From Acidobacteriaceae bacterium (lineage in GTDB: Bacteria; Acidobacteriota; Terriglobia; Terriglobales; Acidobacteriaceae): DNA of 52,525 nucleotides. Position numbers and translations under genes: made by a program. The notes under the pieces are model-generated. The model saw nothing but the letters and a program-made list of their open reading frames with translations. It did not search any database and had not been told where the DNA came from. How positions within the stretch are numbered: position 1 is the first letter of the stretch; every line of letters begins with the position of its first letter. The stretch is from contig JASHPJ010000138.1 of assembly GCA_030038195.1 (NCBI GenBank), positions 1 to 52,525 of the forward strand, given 5' to 3'. Below are positions 1 through 8,210 of the stretch, in pieces.

Positions 1-385
1 AGAGCGTTGAACCCAGCATCCAGCGCTCGTCGATCGTGTGGCAGTCGCTGCACCAGCTTTCGAGGGTGGTGTAGAGGTCAGTGAGCCGCACCTCGGTAAG
101 AAAGCCGAGCGAGCCAAGATTGACGCTGAGAATCGGCGTGCCGGACGTGGAGAAGATGCGCGCCACAGCGAGAAGCGTGCCGTCGCCGCCGAGCATAATG
201 ACCAGCGCCGGAGAATGCGCGGGCAGCTCGGCGCGATCGACGGACGGAGCAGCGTCCGTATACCGGCCGCTTTCGTGATCGAGCAGCGGATCATAGCCGT
301 GGCGGCGCAGCCACGCAACCAGCTCCGGCAAGATGCGCGCCAGCTCTTCCTTGTGCGGCTTGCTGACGATGGCGATGCGGGTCAT
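1..385 (-). CDS. nadK: NAD kinase (N-terminal part, cut by window edge)
   Basis: The 128 visible codons begin MTRIAIVSKPHKEELARIL and match the N-terminal half of bacterial NAD kinase, which phosphorylates NAD to NADP in the cytosol using ATP or polyphosphate. The diagnostic GGDGTLL nucleotide-binding motif lies at residues 66-72, followed by the NLGSLGFLTEV block at about 88-98. The ATG at 383-385 is the natural start, and the C-terminal half lies beyond base 1. It sits just downstream of tlyA on the same strand, a pairing common in bacteria (tlyA-nadK, often with recN). The 146-base gap between the two genes holds nothing I recognise. Confidence 0.93.
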   Translation of the reverse strand, partial: MTRIAIVSKPHKEELARILPELVAWLRRHGYDPLLDHESGRYTDAAPSVDRAELPAHSPALVIMLGGDGTLLAVARIFSTSGTPILSVNLGSLGFLTEVRLTDLYTTLESWCSDCHTIDERWMLGSTL

Positions 386-531
386 TCGGTTTCAGTGTAA
401 CGGATCGGGAGCGGAGATAGCAGAGTTAGCGACGCTAGCGGGGTTAGCCTGGCCAGGAAGACAGCCATGATTTCACACGCCTCCGCCCATCCATGCGGGC
501 CGAGTTGATTCGGCTGGCATGATCGGCTTGC

Positions 532-1272
532 CTAACTCCGCTTTGCATAGAGCAGGAACTCTTTGTTCCCTTCCACTCCGGTGATGGGTGAAGGAATGGC
601 GCCGGCGGCATTCCAGCCGAGCGACGCCACGCAATCGGCCACCTTCCGGATTGCCAACTCATGCGCCGCTTCGTCGCGCACGATGCCGCCCTTGCCCACG
701 TATTCGCGGCCGGCCTCGAACTGCGGCTTGACCAGGATGACGGCCTCCTGCAATGAAGGCGCAGCAGCAGCCACGGCAGGCAGCACCAGCGTGGCTGAGA
801 TGAACGAAACATCCATCGCCAGCAGCGTGAGATCGGGACTTCCCTCATCCGCAGCGAGTGACCCCGGCTTGAGCAGCCGCGCGTTGGCGCGCTCCATCAG
901 GCGCACGTGCGGGTCGTTGCGCAGCTTCATGGCGATCTGGCCGAAGCCGGTGTCGATGGCGGTTACATGTATGGCGCCGTGTTGCAACAGGCAGTCGGTG
1001 AACCCTCCCGTCGACGCGCCCACGTCGAGGCAGGCGCGGCCCTCCACGGCAATCTTCCAGTGATCGAGCGCGGCGGCCAGCTTGAGCCCGCCGCGGCTCA
1101 CGTAGGGTAGGTCTTCGCCAAGGAGGCGAATTGCAGCGTCACCCGCAATCGCGGTGCCCGGCTTATCGATCTTCTGCTCGTTCACCAGCACCCGGCCGGC
1201 AAGAATGAGCGCGCGGGCGCGCTCACGGCTCTGGGCCAGGCCACGATCAACAAGAAGAATATCCAGGCGCAT
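532..1272 (-). CDS. tlyA: TlyA-family 2'-O-methyltransferase (S4 + FtsJ-like)
   Basis: 246-residue protein with an N-terminal S4 RNA-binding domain (about residues 1-60, starting MRLDILLVDRGLAQSRERA) and an FtsJ-like Rossmann methyltransferase domain whose SAM-binding loop reads DVGASTGGF at about 83-91. TlyA proteins methylate ribose 2'-OH groups of 16S/23S rRNA; some were first described as haemolysins. The full open frame runs to 1299, but I prefer the ATG at 1272: the protein then begins at the conserved MRLD and AGGGA sits just ahead of it. Same strand as nadK. Length and motifs are complete, so the call is firm; the exact rRNA target is family knowledge only. Confidence 0.92.
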   Translation of the reverse strand: MRLDILLVDRGLAQSRERARALILAGRVLVNEQKIDKPGTAIAGDAAIRLLGEDLPYVSRGGLKLAAALDHWKIAVEGRACLDVGASTGGFTDCLLQHGAIHVTAIDTGFGQIAMKLRNDPHVRLMERANARLLKPGSLAADEGSPDLTLLAMDVSFISATLVLPAVAAAAPSLQEAVILVKPQFEAGREYVGKGGIVRDEAAHELAIRKVADCVASLGWNAAGAIPSPITGVEGNKEFLLYAKRS

Positions 1273-1329
1273 CTTTCCCTGAGCCGGCATTCTGCGCATT
1301 CCCTCAATTTGAATCTACATGTGCTGGTC

Positions 1330-1504
1330 CTAGTGGGGTGTCCCAGAAGCTCGTATCCTGAATTGACATCCCGAACCGCAGGTTCCACCACGGTGGATCT
1401 TCGACCCACCACGACGGGTCTTCGACCTTCGACTCGTCGCCGCGGCGACTCGCTTAGGATGACAGCAGTATTTATGTTATGAACTGTCGGAGACAGGACA
1501 TTAG
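1330..1504 (+). mobile_element. MITE-like element, family A, copy 1
   Basis: About 175 bases of non-coding DNA related to 20590-20755 (same orientation) and to 36380-36431 (opposite strand, one end only). Shared blocks include TTGACATCCC, ACCGCAGGTTCC and a tail GATGACAGC.GTATTTATGT.ATGAAC. The two ends form imperfect inverted repeats: AGTGGGGTGTCCCAGAAG at the left, and the reverse complement of the right end reads AATGTCCTGTCTCC. CTAG-like bases lie at both tips. No coding capacity. It looks like a non-autonomous element. Confidence 0.7.
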
Positions 1505-1585
1505 TACCGTGACCATGTGGATTTGTGCTTTCCCAGCACCCAAGTCTTGTGGATTGGATTACGAAACCACAAAGTCACGGTACTA
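1502..1585. repeat. 84-bp imperfect palindrome
   Basis: TAGTACCGTGAC (1502-1513) is repeated perfectly as its reverse complement at 1574-1585. The similarity continues inward for about 18 more bases per arm (GTGGATTTGTGCTTTCC against GTGGTTTCGTAATCC). It abuts the right end of the preceding MITE-like element, so one insertion may have landed in another. The left arm also carries TTTGTGCTTTCCCA, the start of the hairpin family found at 4341, 11911, 12495, 34013 and 35435. Confidence 0.7.
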
Positions 1586-1616
1586 GATAAACCTGTAATA
1601 TGCGGCGCATCCGTGC

Positions 1617-1644
1617 AAAACAAAGGGCCATCGCGCGATGGCCC
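1617..1644 (-). terminator. Intrinsic terminator after the lipoprotein gene
   Basis: GGGCCATCGCGCGATGGCCC (1625-1644) is a perfect 20-bp palindrome. Read on the minus strand it is followed by TTTGTTTTG, the usual intrinsic terminator form, 35 bases downstream of the stop codon at 1679. Confidence 0.75.
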
Positions 1645-1678
1645 TGATGCTTCGAGCATCGATCGCCGCCGGATGCAG

Positions 1679-3241
1679 TTATTGGATCGCGCGGCAGTCA
1701 GCGAGCGAGTCCGTATAGGACGCGCCGGGCAGGTTGCAGGGCTGTCCGTAGCCCGGCACGCGGCTGGTGAAGTTGGCGTTGCCGCTGGAGCCGTTCTGCG
1801 TAGTCACGCGCAGGTCCACCACGTTGCCCTCGACCAGGATCGTGGTGTCCACCTCGTCGGTCACGGTGGGCGTAGATGAAATGACCGTCACATATGGACT
1901 GTCAGGCGAGCCCACGTAAACCTTGCTGTACTCGGAGTTCTGGGTGGAGACCACGGTGCGCGGATGCCCAACGACGGTGAGGGTCTTTTCCACGTCATGC
2001 GTGCTCAGGTTCACCACCGTCACGGTGCCGTTCTCGCCGCTTGGATCGTCGTTCTGGTTGGCGGTGTAAGCTTTGCTGCCATCGGCCAGCACGGTTACGC
2101 TGGCCGGGTTGGGCGTAGCCGTATTGCCTACCGGAATGGTGTAGGTGGTGCCGAAGGTCGCGCTGTCGTTGCCGTATTCGTCGAGGCTCACGTCGATCAC
2201 GCTCACCGTTCCGCCGTCGTAGTTGGCAACGACAAGCTGCTGGGTAGCGGCGTTGTACTCAGCGTAGACGGGGCCGGCCGTGGCTGTCATGCCCGCGGTT
2301 CCGTTCGGCGGCGTAACTCCCGTTGCGGCCACCGCATCCAGCGAGAGCGGCAGCACCGGGTGGGTGTAGTACGTCTGCCCGTTCTGGTTTACGCAACCGT
2401 TGGGGCACTGGTTGTCCAGCGTGTTGTTCTGGCTGTTGATGACGGTGATGGTGTCGTCGCCGCGGTTGAGCACGAACATGCGCTTCAAATCAGTGGACTG
2501 CACCCCGTAAACCGGGCACTTGCCCACCGGGATGGGCGGATCGGCGGAGTTGCTGGAGATCTCAATGGGATTGGCCGAGCCGTTGGGAGCGGTGCGCGGA
2601 GAGCTGTTGCACACCATCTTTCCGGTGTCATCCGGCACGTTCTGGCTCAGGACGTAGTCGCGCAGGCCGGTGAGCGTGGGCGGGCCAAAGACCGAAACCG
2701 GCAATGTCGAGGGTGAGCTCTTCGTGCCTAGCGAAATAGACATCCTGTAGGTCTGCGGCGAGCCGGAAAAGACGTCGACTACGTCTCCGTCGAGGTCGGC
2801 GGCCCACAGTCCCGAGGAAGGCGCCATCATGTTTACCAGCTGGGCGGTAGTGGAGAGCGTGGACTGGGTTATGTTCTTGGCCTGCAGGGTAGTGGTGATG
2901 GGAAAGTTGGTCAGCGTGCCATTGCTATTGATGGTATAGCCCTCGGAGCCAAGCTCGTCGATGGTAAAGGCATAGGGACCCACGCCGATAGGCGCCTCGG
3001 CCATGATCGTATCGCCCGAGTAGTCGATGATGGTGGCTACGCCGGCCGTGCTGGTGCCGGTGGAAGAAACCACGACGACGTAGGACGTAACCTGTGCGGC
3101 CGGTCCGCTGGGGGTGATGGGGGTGACTACGGGCCGGTAGTTATTACCACAGCCGGCGACCAGGGCAGAGACCGCCAGGGCCGCGCCCGCCTGTGCCAGC
3201 AGCGTGCGCACCTGGCCTGATTTCATGGAAAAGAGCCTCAT
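1679..3241 (-). CDS. Exported lipoprotein with YVTN-type beta-propeller repeats
   Basis: 520-residue protein with a lipoprotein signal peptide: basic start, hydrophobic stretch and lipobox ALVAGC with the acceptor Cys at residue 31. The mature part repeats short blocks of the type FVLNRGDDTITVIN, LVVANYDGGTVSVIDV, AYTANQNDD and KVYVGSPDSPYVTVI, the signature of YVTN/NHL-like beta-propellers. Such proteins are cell-surface scaffolds of mostly unknown role, common in acidobacteria. An alternative ATG at residue 6 keeps the signal peptide, so the start is uncertain by five codons. The gene appears monocistronic, with a terminator at 1617-1644. Localisation to an envelope membrane is inferred from the lipobox. 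Confidence 0.75.
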   Translation of the reverse strand: MRLFSMKSGQVRTLLAQAGAALAVSALVAGCGNNYRPVVTPITPSGPAAQVTSYVVVVSSTGTSTAGVATIIDYSGDTIMAEAPIGVGPYAFTIDELGSEGYTINSNGTLTNFPITTTLQAKNITQSTLSTTAQLVNMMAPSSGLWAADLDGDVVDVFSGSPQTYRMSISLGTKSSPSTLPVSVFGPPTLTGLRDYVLSQNVPDDTGKMVCNSSPRTAPNGSANPIEISSNSADPPIPVGKCPVYGVQSTDLKRMFVLNRGDDTITVINSQNNTLDNQCPNGCVNQNGQTYYTHPVLPLSLDAVAATGVTPPNGTAGMTATAGPVYAEYNAATQQLVVANYDGGTVSVIDVSLDEYGNDSATFGTTYTIPVGNTATPNPASVTVLADGSKAYTANQNDDPSGENGTVTVVNLSTHDVEKTLTVVGHPRTVVSTQNSEYSKVYVGSPDSPYVTVISSTPTVTDEVDTTILVEGNVVDLRVTTQNGSSGNANFTSRVPGYGQPCNLPGASYTDSLADCRAIQ

Positions 3242-3361
3242 TCAAAATCTGTCCTGCTTCTCTGCCGATTGTAAATCAACGGATAGGGCCAGAAGAACGC
3301 CCGGCCAACGATTAGACTCCGCAACTTGCGCATCGGTGAGTCGCAAAGGGTACGATGAGTC

Positions 3362-4228
3362 GTGAGTCGAAACGAGCTGGCATGGCAGTCGAAGCTGGTG
3401 CTGCTGCTGGTACTGCCGGTTGCAGGCACCGACGTGGTGTTGCAGACGCAGTCCTGGCTGGAGCAAAGGCCTTCGGTTGCCGCGTGGACGCTGGGATTGA
3501 GCGCGCTGCTGGGGTTGCTCACCTGGAAGCTACGCGCCGCTACTCCCGGCGCAGCCGCCGCCGGCGGCCTGATCACGGCCAACCTGATGTTTTCCACCGC
3601 CGCTCTGCCTTACGCGCCGTGGCGTACGGCCCTGGTTCCGGTGCTGGCGGTATCGCTGCTCGCCTTTGGCGCCACGCGCGTGGGCCGCCGCCAGAAAGAG
3701 CGCCTGGGGACGGCAGAAGAGCGCAAAGGCCGGGTAGCGGCGCAGATTGCCGCCAACCTGGGCATGGCGGTGATGGTTTCAAATGACGCTGCACAGACCT
3801 GGCTCAACGCGAACCACTGGCTGGCCCTGGCGCACATGCCGCTGCTCGCCGCCGCGCTGGCATCGATGGCGGAGGCGGCTGCGGACACCGTTTCGTCAGA
3901 GGTCGGACAGGTGCTGAGCGGCCGTCCGCGGATGCTGACCACGCTGCGCCGCGCGGAGCCGGGCACGGATGGCGCGGTGAGCCTGGCCGGCACCCTGGCG
4001 GGCGTAATCGCGGCAGCCATCGTCTCCTCGCTTGGCGTGCTCGCGCTGCACGGCGATGCAGGGGTCTTCTCGGTCAGTTGCGCGGGCAGCGTCTTCGGCC
4101 TCTTCTTTGACAGCCTGCTCGGCGCCACCTTCGAGCGTGGGGGATGGCTCAACAACGACGCAGTGAATTTTCTTTCGACGGCCAGTGCGGCGGGGCTGGC
4201 ACTGGGATTGATGGCGTTGGCGCGTTGA
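3362..4228 (+). CDS. DUF92 integral membrane protein
   Basis: 288 residues with at least six hydrophobic segments. The conserved DUF92/TMEM19 block AEAAADTVSSEVGQVLSGRP is at about 170-189, and the second family block (SVFGLFFDSLLGATFERGGW, then NNDAVNFLST) is near the C-terminus. Plant VTE6, a phytyl-phosphate kinase, belongs to the same family, so a role in prenyl or polyprenyl phosphate metabolism is possible but not shown for bacteria. The start is GTG at 3362: the preceding in-frame codon block closes with TGA at 3356-3358, so nothing further upstream is available. It converges on the YdcF-like gene, with two palindromes between them. Confidence 0.85.
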   Translation: MSRNELAWQSKLVLLLVLPVAGTDVVLQTQSWLEQRPSVAAWTLGLSALLGLLTWKLRAATPGAAAAGGLITANLMFSTAALPYAPWRTALVPVLAVSLLAFGATRVGRRQKERLGTAEERKGRVAAQIAANLGMAVMVSNDAAQTWLNANHWLALAHMPLLAAALASMAEAAADTVSSEVGQVLSGRPRMLTTLRRAEPGTDGAVSLAGTLAGVIAAAIVSSLGVLALHGDAGVFSVSCAGSVFGLFFDSLLGATFERGGWLNNDAVNFLSTASAAGLALGLMALAR

Positions 4229-4260
4229 GGCTTTGCCGATTTGTGCGGTGAATCGTGCGG

Positions 4261-4304
4261 CGCCCCACCCTTTCGCCCGCCATGGCGGACGAAAGGATGG
4301 GGCG
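4261..4304. terminator. Long hairpin between convergent genes (possible bidirectional terminator)
   Basis: The 44-bp inverted repeat reads CGCCCCACCCTTTCG...CGAAAGGATGGGGCG with only two mismatches between arms and no loop to speak of. It follows the DUF92 stop and faces the end of the convergent YdcF-like gene. The CCCACCCTTTCG / CGAAAGGATGGG arms are shared with the hairpin repeats at 11911, 12495 and 34013, so it is both a repeat-family member and a plausible transcription stop; there is no strong T-run. Confidence 0.6.
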
Positions 4305-4340
4305 CCCGTTTTCGTGCTGGAACCGCCATGTGGGTGGGTT

Positions 4341-4384
4341 GAGTTTTGTGCTTTCCCACCCATGCAGGTGGGGTGCCCATGCAC
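4341..4384. repeat. Hairpin repeat, GTGCTTTCCCACCC family
   Basis: TTTTGTGCTTTCCCACCC is followed by ATGCA and then GGTGGGGTGCCCATGCA. It is the most compact member of a family with CCCACC/GGTGGG arms and a fixed GTGCTTTCCCAC left border. Confidence 0.65.
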
Positions 4385-4394
4385 TCAGGCAGGC

Positions 4395-5012
4395 TTAATG
4401 CAGCCCTAACCGCCAGAACGTATAGCTGAGGATCTCGTGGGCAATGCGCTCGGCCACCAGCTTGCGAGCTTCTACAAGCGGACGCGGGCGCGGCGAGGTG
4501 AGCACATCAAGGCCGTCTGCAGCGCAGATGGCGTGGATGCGGAACAGGTGCGTGCCATCGCTGACGATGACCAGCCGGCGCAACCCGTTGGCGCGGGCAA
4601 TGACGGCAACGCGGCGCGCAGACTCCTCCGTGTTGCGGCTTTCGGTCTCCGCGATGATGTTCTGCTCGGCAACGCCGCGGCTCATCAGGTACTCGCGGCC
4701 CACCGAGCCCTCGGAGTATTCGTCGCCGCCGGCGCCGCCCAGCGTGATGAGGAGCGGGGCAATGCCATGGCGGTAGAGTTCGAGCGCGTGATCGAGGCGC
4801 GCACGGAAGACCGGCGAGGGACGGCCATCGTACTCGGCTGCGCCAAAGACGACGATAGCGTCAGACGTCGCGGCCTGGTCAAGATCGGCATATTTTTCAA
4901 TCTGCGCGTAGACCCACCGGCACCATCCCACGCTCACGCCGGCAAAGCCGATCAAGAGCACCAGCAAGACAAGGAGCGCCGCGCGGCGCTTGGATTTGGC
5001 CCCGGGACCCAT
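4395..5012 (-). CDS. YdcF/SanA/ElyC-like DUF218 protein
   Basis: 205 residues: one N-terminal membrane anchor (about 11-30), then a DUF218 domain with the DAIVVFGAAEYDGRPSPVF motif at about 51-69 and the conserved ETESRNTEESARR and VIVSDGTHLFR blocks. DUF218 proteins such as SanA and ElyC are periplasm-facing and linked to envelope integrity and peptidoglycan precursor handling; the chemistry is not settled. It lies 25 bases downstream of the Sua5/YrdC gene on the same strand, so the two may be cotranscribed. The ATG at 5010-5012 places basic residues ahead of the anchor, which fits an N-in, C-out topology. Confidence 0.85.
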   Translation of the reverse strand: MGPGAKSKRRAALLVLLVLLIGFAGVSVGWCRWVYAQIEKYADLDQAATSDAIVVFGAAEYDGRPSPVFRARLDHALELYRHGIAPLLITLGGAGGDEYSEGSVGREYLMSRGVAEQNIIAETESRNTEESARRVAVIARANGLRRLVIVSDGTHLFRIHAICAADGLDVLTSPRPRPLVEARKLVAERIAHEILSYTFWRLGLH

Positions 5013-5037
5013 GCGCTTATCTTAAGTCAACGCTGCG

Positions 5038-5682
5038 TCAGCGCTGCAGAGCCATCACGACCTCATGCGTGGGGATGGCGCCTTCGCGCAGAATCTCCCA
5101 GCGACCGGGGCCGAGCGAGAGATCGACGATAGTGGTGGGCAGTGTGCGGCCGGTTGGGCCGCCATCCACGATGAGCGGAATGCGGTCGCCGATCTGGTCG
5201 CGCACGCAGGCAGCGTGCGTGCATTCGCTCGCGCCCTGCAGGTTGGCCGAAGTGGCCGTAATGGGCAATCCAAAGCGCTCCACCACGGCACGCGGAATGG
5301 CCGCGTCCGGCACGCGCAGCGCCACGTTGCCGGTGTTGGCCGTGGAGCGCAGCGGCAGCTTGGCTCCGGCGCGGACAATGATGGTGAGCGGACCTGGCCA
5401 GAAGCGGTCGGCCAGGCGGTCCAGCATGGCGTCGGTGTCGCGCGCCAGCGTGTAGGCCTGCGCCAGGCCGGAGATGAGCAGCGAGAGCGGCTTGTGCTTC
5501 TGGCGGGTCTTGATCTGGTAAATGCGCTCCACCGCGTGCAGGTTCACCGGGTCCACTGCCAACCCATAAAACGTGTCGGTGGGCAGAGCAACCACATCGC
5601 CCTTACGCAGGCAGGAGACGATGTAATCGATCCGCTCCGGTTGGGGCTCGTCGGGATGGACACGCAATATCTCCGCGGACAA
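5038..5682 (-). CDS. L-threonylcarbamoyladenylate synthase, Sua5/YciO/YrdC family
   Basis: 214 residues covering a complete YrdC domain: GDVVALPTDTFYGLAVDP near the N-terminus, the K-R-K-KPLSLL substrate loop (KTRQKHKPLSLLI), then GPLTIIVRA and the ITATSANLQG nucleotide site. YrdC proteins make threonylcarbamoyl-AMP from Thr, bicarbonate and ATP for the t6A37 modification of ANN-reading tRNAs. It lacks the extra C-terminal Sua5 domain, so it is the short YrdC/YciO type. The start is TTG at 5680-5682, preceded by AGGTAGG with five-base spacing. The head-to-head gap to the next gene is about 190 bases. YciO-type paralogs cannot be excluded. Confidence 0.9.
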   Translation of the reverse strand: MSAEILRVHPDEPQPERIDYIVSCLRKGDVVALPTDTFYGLAVDPVNLHAVERIYQIKTRQKHKPLSLLISGLAQAYTLARDTDAMLDRLADRFWPGPLTIIVRAGAKLPLRSTANTGNVALRVPDAAIPRAVVERFGLPITATSANLQGASECTHAACVRDQIGDRIPLIVDGGPTGRTLPTTIVDLSLGPGRWEILREGAIPTHEVVMALQR

Positions 5683-5874
5683 AGAGACCTACCTCAGTTC
5701 CCCGAATAGAAAAGTGCCGTAAAAACGGAAACTAACACAGCCTGTTGCAGCGGGCAAGTCAGGCTTGGCACACCGAGGTTCCGCGCCTCATCCTTTCGTC
5801 CGTCGCGGCGTATGCAAAAGGTCGGCGGCCGAGCAGACAGCATACAATCGGCTCAGCACCAAGGAATTCCGTCG

Positions 5875-6681
5875 ATGCCTGTTCGCATTGTACAGAGTAA
5901 ACAGAATGCGCGCCTGAAGGAGTTGCGGAAAGCGCTGGCCGCTCCGGGCCGTGATGCGCACGGTCTCGCCGGCATTGAAGGGCCGAAGATGCTGGAGGAG
6001 GCGCTGCGCGGGGGGTTGCGTGTGGCGGCGGTGTTCGTGGCCAAGGGCTCGGAGCAGCTGCTCGATGCGCTGCGGCTGCCGTCCAGCGTGGAGATCGTGT
6101 TGCTGCCGCGGCCGCTGCTCGATGCAGCCCTCGCCACCGAGACGCCGCAACCGGTCGCGGCGCTGGTCGAGCCCTTCGACTGGATCTGGAGCGACCTTCT
6201 CGAACCCGAGGACGGCCGTGCTCCGCTTATCATCCTCCTCGTCGGCCTTCAGGACCCCGGCAACCTGGGAACGATCCTGCGTTCGGCTGAAGCTTTCGGC
6301 GCAACCGGCGTGGTTGCGCTACCCGGCACGGTGAGCGCGTGGAATCCAAAAGCGGTGCGCGCCTCGGCCGGCAGTGTTTTCCGCGTGCCGGCCGTGCTGG
6401 CGAGCGCGGAGGTGTGCTTTGCGCGGCTGCGCGAGGCAGGCGTGCAGATTTTTGCGACGACGGCGCGCGAAGCTGAGCCTGCGGAGCTCGCCAACCTGTC
6501 CGGGCCGGCGGCGCTGCTGATCGGCAATGAAGGCAACGGCGTGCCGCGTGAGGTGGCTCTGCGCGCAGACAATGCGCTCACCATCCCCTGTCCCGGCCCG
6601 GTGGAGAGCCTGAACGCCGCTGTGGCTGCAAGCGTGCTGCTGTATGAAGCCGCACGGCAGCGAGCAAGGAGCGCGCGATGA
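5875..6681 (+). CDS. TrmH/SpoU-family RNA 2'-O-methyltransferase
   Basis: 268 residues with an N-terminal substrate-binding domain and a C-terminal SPOUT knot domain. All three SPOUT motifs are visible: LVGLQDPGNLGTILRSAEAF, then LLIGNEGNGVP, then VESLNAAVAASVLLYEA. Members methylate ribose in 23S rRNA (RlmB-like) or tRNA; the target here is unknown. The open frame extends to 5812, but ATG 5875 has AAGGA nine bases upstream and starts at the conserved VRIVQSKQNARLKELR. Its stop overlaps the rarA start by four bases (ATGA), so the two are translationally coupled. Confidence 0.9.
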   Translation: MPVRIVQSKQNARLKELRKALAAPGRDAHGLAGIEGPKMLEEALRGGLRVAAVFVAKGSEQLLDALRLPSSVEIVLLPRPLLDAALATETPQPVAALVEPFDWIWSDLLEPEDGRAPLIILLVGLQDPGNLGTILRSAEAFGATGVVALPGTVSAWNPKAVRASAGSVFRVPAVLASAEVCFARLREAGVQIFATTAREAEPAELANLSGPAALLIGNEGNGVPREVALRADNALTIPCPGPVESLNAAVAASVLLYEAARQRARSAR

Positions 6682-8045
6682 GCCTGTTTGATGGCGAACC
6701 GGAAGGGCCTCAGCGCTCTTCCAGAGAATCACTCCGCGGAGTGGCACCCCACGCAGCGGCGCCGCTCGCAGCGAGGATGAGGCCGCGCAGCCTTGAGGAG
6801 TACTGCGGGCAGGAGCATCTGCTGGGGCCGGGCAAGCCGCTGCGCATCCAGATCGAGCACGACGACGCCAGTTCGATGATCTTCTGGGGCCCTCCCGGCG
6901 TGGGCAAAACCACGCTGGCCAAGATTATTGCGGAAACGACGCAGGCTAACTTCATCGAGTTTTCCGCAGTGCTGAGCGGCATCAAGGAGATCAAGCAGGT
7001 AATGGCCGACGCGGCGCGGGCCGCGGAGCTGCACTCGCGCACCATCCTTTTTGTGGACGAGATTCACCGCTTCAACAAGGCGCAGCAGGACGCCTTTCTG
7101 CCCTACGTGGAGCGCGGCGCGATCCGGCTCATCGGCGCGACGACGGAGAATCCCTCGTTCGAGATCATCTCCGCGCTGCTGTCACGCTGCCGTGTTTACG
7201 TGCTGCAGCCGCTCAGTGACGATTGCATTGCGCAACTCCTCAAAAAGGCTTTGGCGGACAAGGAGCGCGGCCTCGGCTCGCTCGAACTGACGGCCGACGA
7301 CGATGCGCTGGCGCTGCTTGCGAACTACGCAAGCGGCGACTGCCGCAGCGCCTACAACACGCTGGAGGTGGCCGCGAAGATTGCCGCCGACGGCGCGAAG
7401 CACATTGACAGCAAGGTTGCCGCCGAGGCTGCGCAGCGGCGCGCGCTGATGTATGACAAGAGCGGTGAGGAGCACTACAACCTGATCTCCGCGCTGCACA
7501 AGAGCGTGCGCAACTCCGACCCCGACGCGGCGCTCTACTGGCTGGGCCGCATGTTTGCCGCCGGTGAAGACCCGCTCTACCTGGCGCGGCGCGTGGTGCG
7601 CATGGCGGTGGAAGACATTGGCCTAGCCGCGCCCGAGGCGCTGAACCTTTGCCTGTCAGCCAAGCAGGCCATGGAGTTCCTTGGCTCTCCAGAGGGCGAC
7701 CTGGCACTGGCCGAGGCGGTGGTGTATCTCGCGCTGGCACCCAAGTCGAACTCGGTATACACGGCCTATGGCGCGGCGCAGGAAGACATCGAGCGCACGC
7801 GCCAGGAACCGGTGCCGCTGCATCTGCGCAATGCGGTTACAAAACTGATGAAGGAACTGGATTACGGCAGGGGCTACCGATACGCACATGACGAAGAGAA
7901 TCGCGTGGCCGACATGGACTGCCTGCCCGACTCGCTCAGGGGGCGCACGTACTATCAGCCGACACAGGAAGGGCGCGAGAAGCAGTTGGCGCAGCGGATG
8001 GAGGAGATACGGAGGATTCGGTCCGGCAAGCGTAGCGACAATTGA
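6678..8045 (+). CDS. rarA: Replication-associated recombination protein A, AAA+ ATPase
   Basis: 455 residues, the usual length for RarA/MgsA. Walker A (GPPGVGKTTLAK), Walker B (LFVDEIHRFNKAQQDAFLPY), the sensor 1 region (IGATTENPSFEI) and the arginine-finger region (LLSRCRVYVLQPL) are all intact, as is the C-terminal MgsA tetramerisation part (HKSVRNSDPDAALYWLGRM). The protein works at stalled replication forks with SSB and the clamp-loader-like machinery. It starts in the ATGA overlap with the upstream methyltransferase gene. It converges on the toxin-antitoxin pair, with a palindromic element between. Confidence 0.95.
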   Translation: MSLFDGEPEGPQRSSRESLRGVAPHAAAPLAARMRPRSLEEYCGQEHLLGPGKPLRIQIEHDDASSMIFWGPPGVGKTTLAKIIAETTQANFIEFSAVLSGIKEIKQVMADAARAAELHSRTILFVDEIHRFNKAQQDAFLPYVERGAIRLIGATTENPSFEIISALLSRCRVYVLQPLSDDCIAQLLKKALADKERGLGSLELTADDDALALLANYASGDCRSAYNTLEVAAKIAADGAKHIDSKVAAEAAQRRALMYDKSGEEHYNLISALHKSVRNSDPDAALYWLGRMFAAGEDPLYLARRVVRMAVEDIGLAAPEALNLCLSAKQAMEFLGSPEGDLALAEAVVYLALAPKSNSVYTAYGAAQEDIERTRQEPVPLHLRNAVTKLMKELDYGRGYRYAHDEENRVADMDCLPDSLRGRTYYQPTQEGREKQLAQRMEEIRRIRSGKRSDN

Positions 8046-8090
8046 ACTGTGCGCACAAGGTGTGCGACGCCCCTTCGCATCTTTATGTCT

Positions 8091-8206
8091 TAGAGCAATT
8101 CTCCAATTCACGTGGAGTCTTCATCATCTTGCAGGGTGGCTTTTTCTTGGGGGAAAAGCTACTTGGCCGCAGTGACTTACTCTACACCAATTGGAGAACT
8201 GCTATA
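8091..8206. mobile_element. MITE-like palindromic element, family B, copy 1
   Basis: The termini are 15-bp inverted repeats with one mismatch: AGCAATTCTCCAATT (8094-8108) and AATTGGAGAACTGCT (8189-8203). The interior (8136-8170) starts GTGGCTTTTTCTT and carries GGAAAAGCTACTTGG, which matches the interior of the element at 20370-20473 on the other strand. It lies between rarA and the toxin gene and ends within a few bases of the toxin stop. No credible coding frame inside. Confidence 0.7.
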
Positions 8207-8210
8207 GCCT

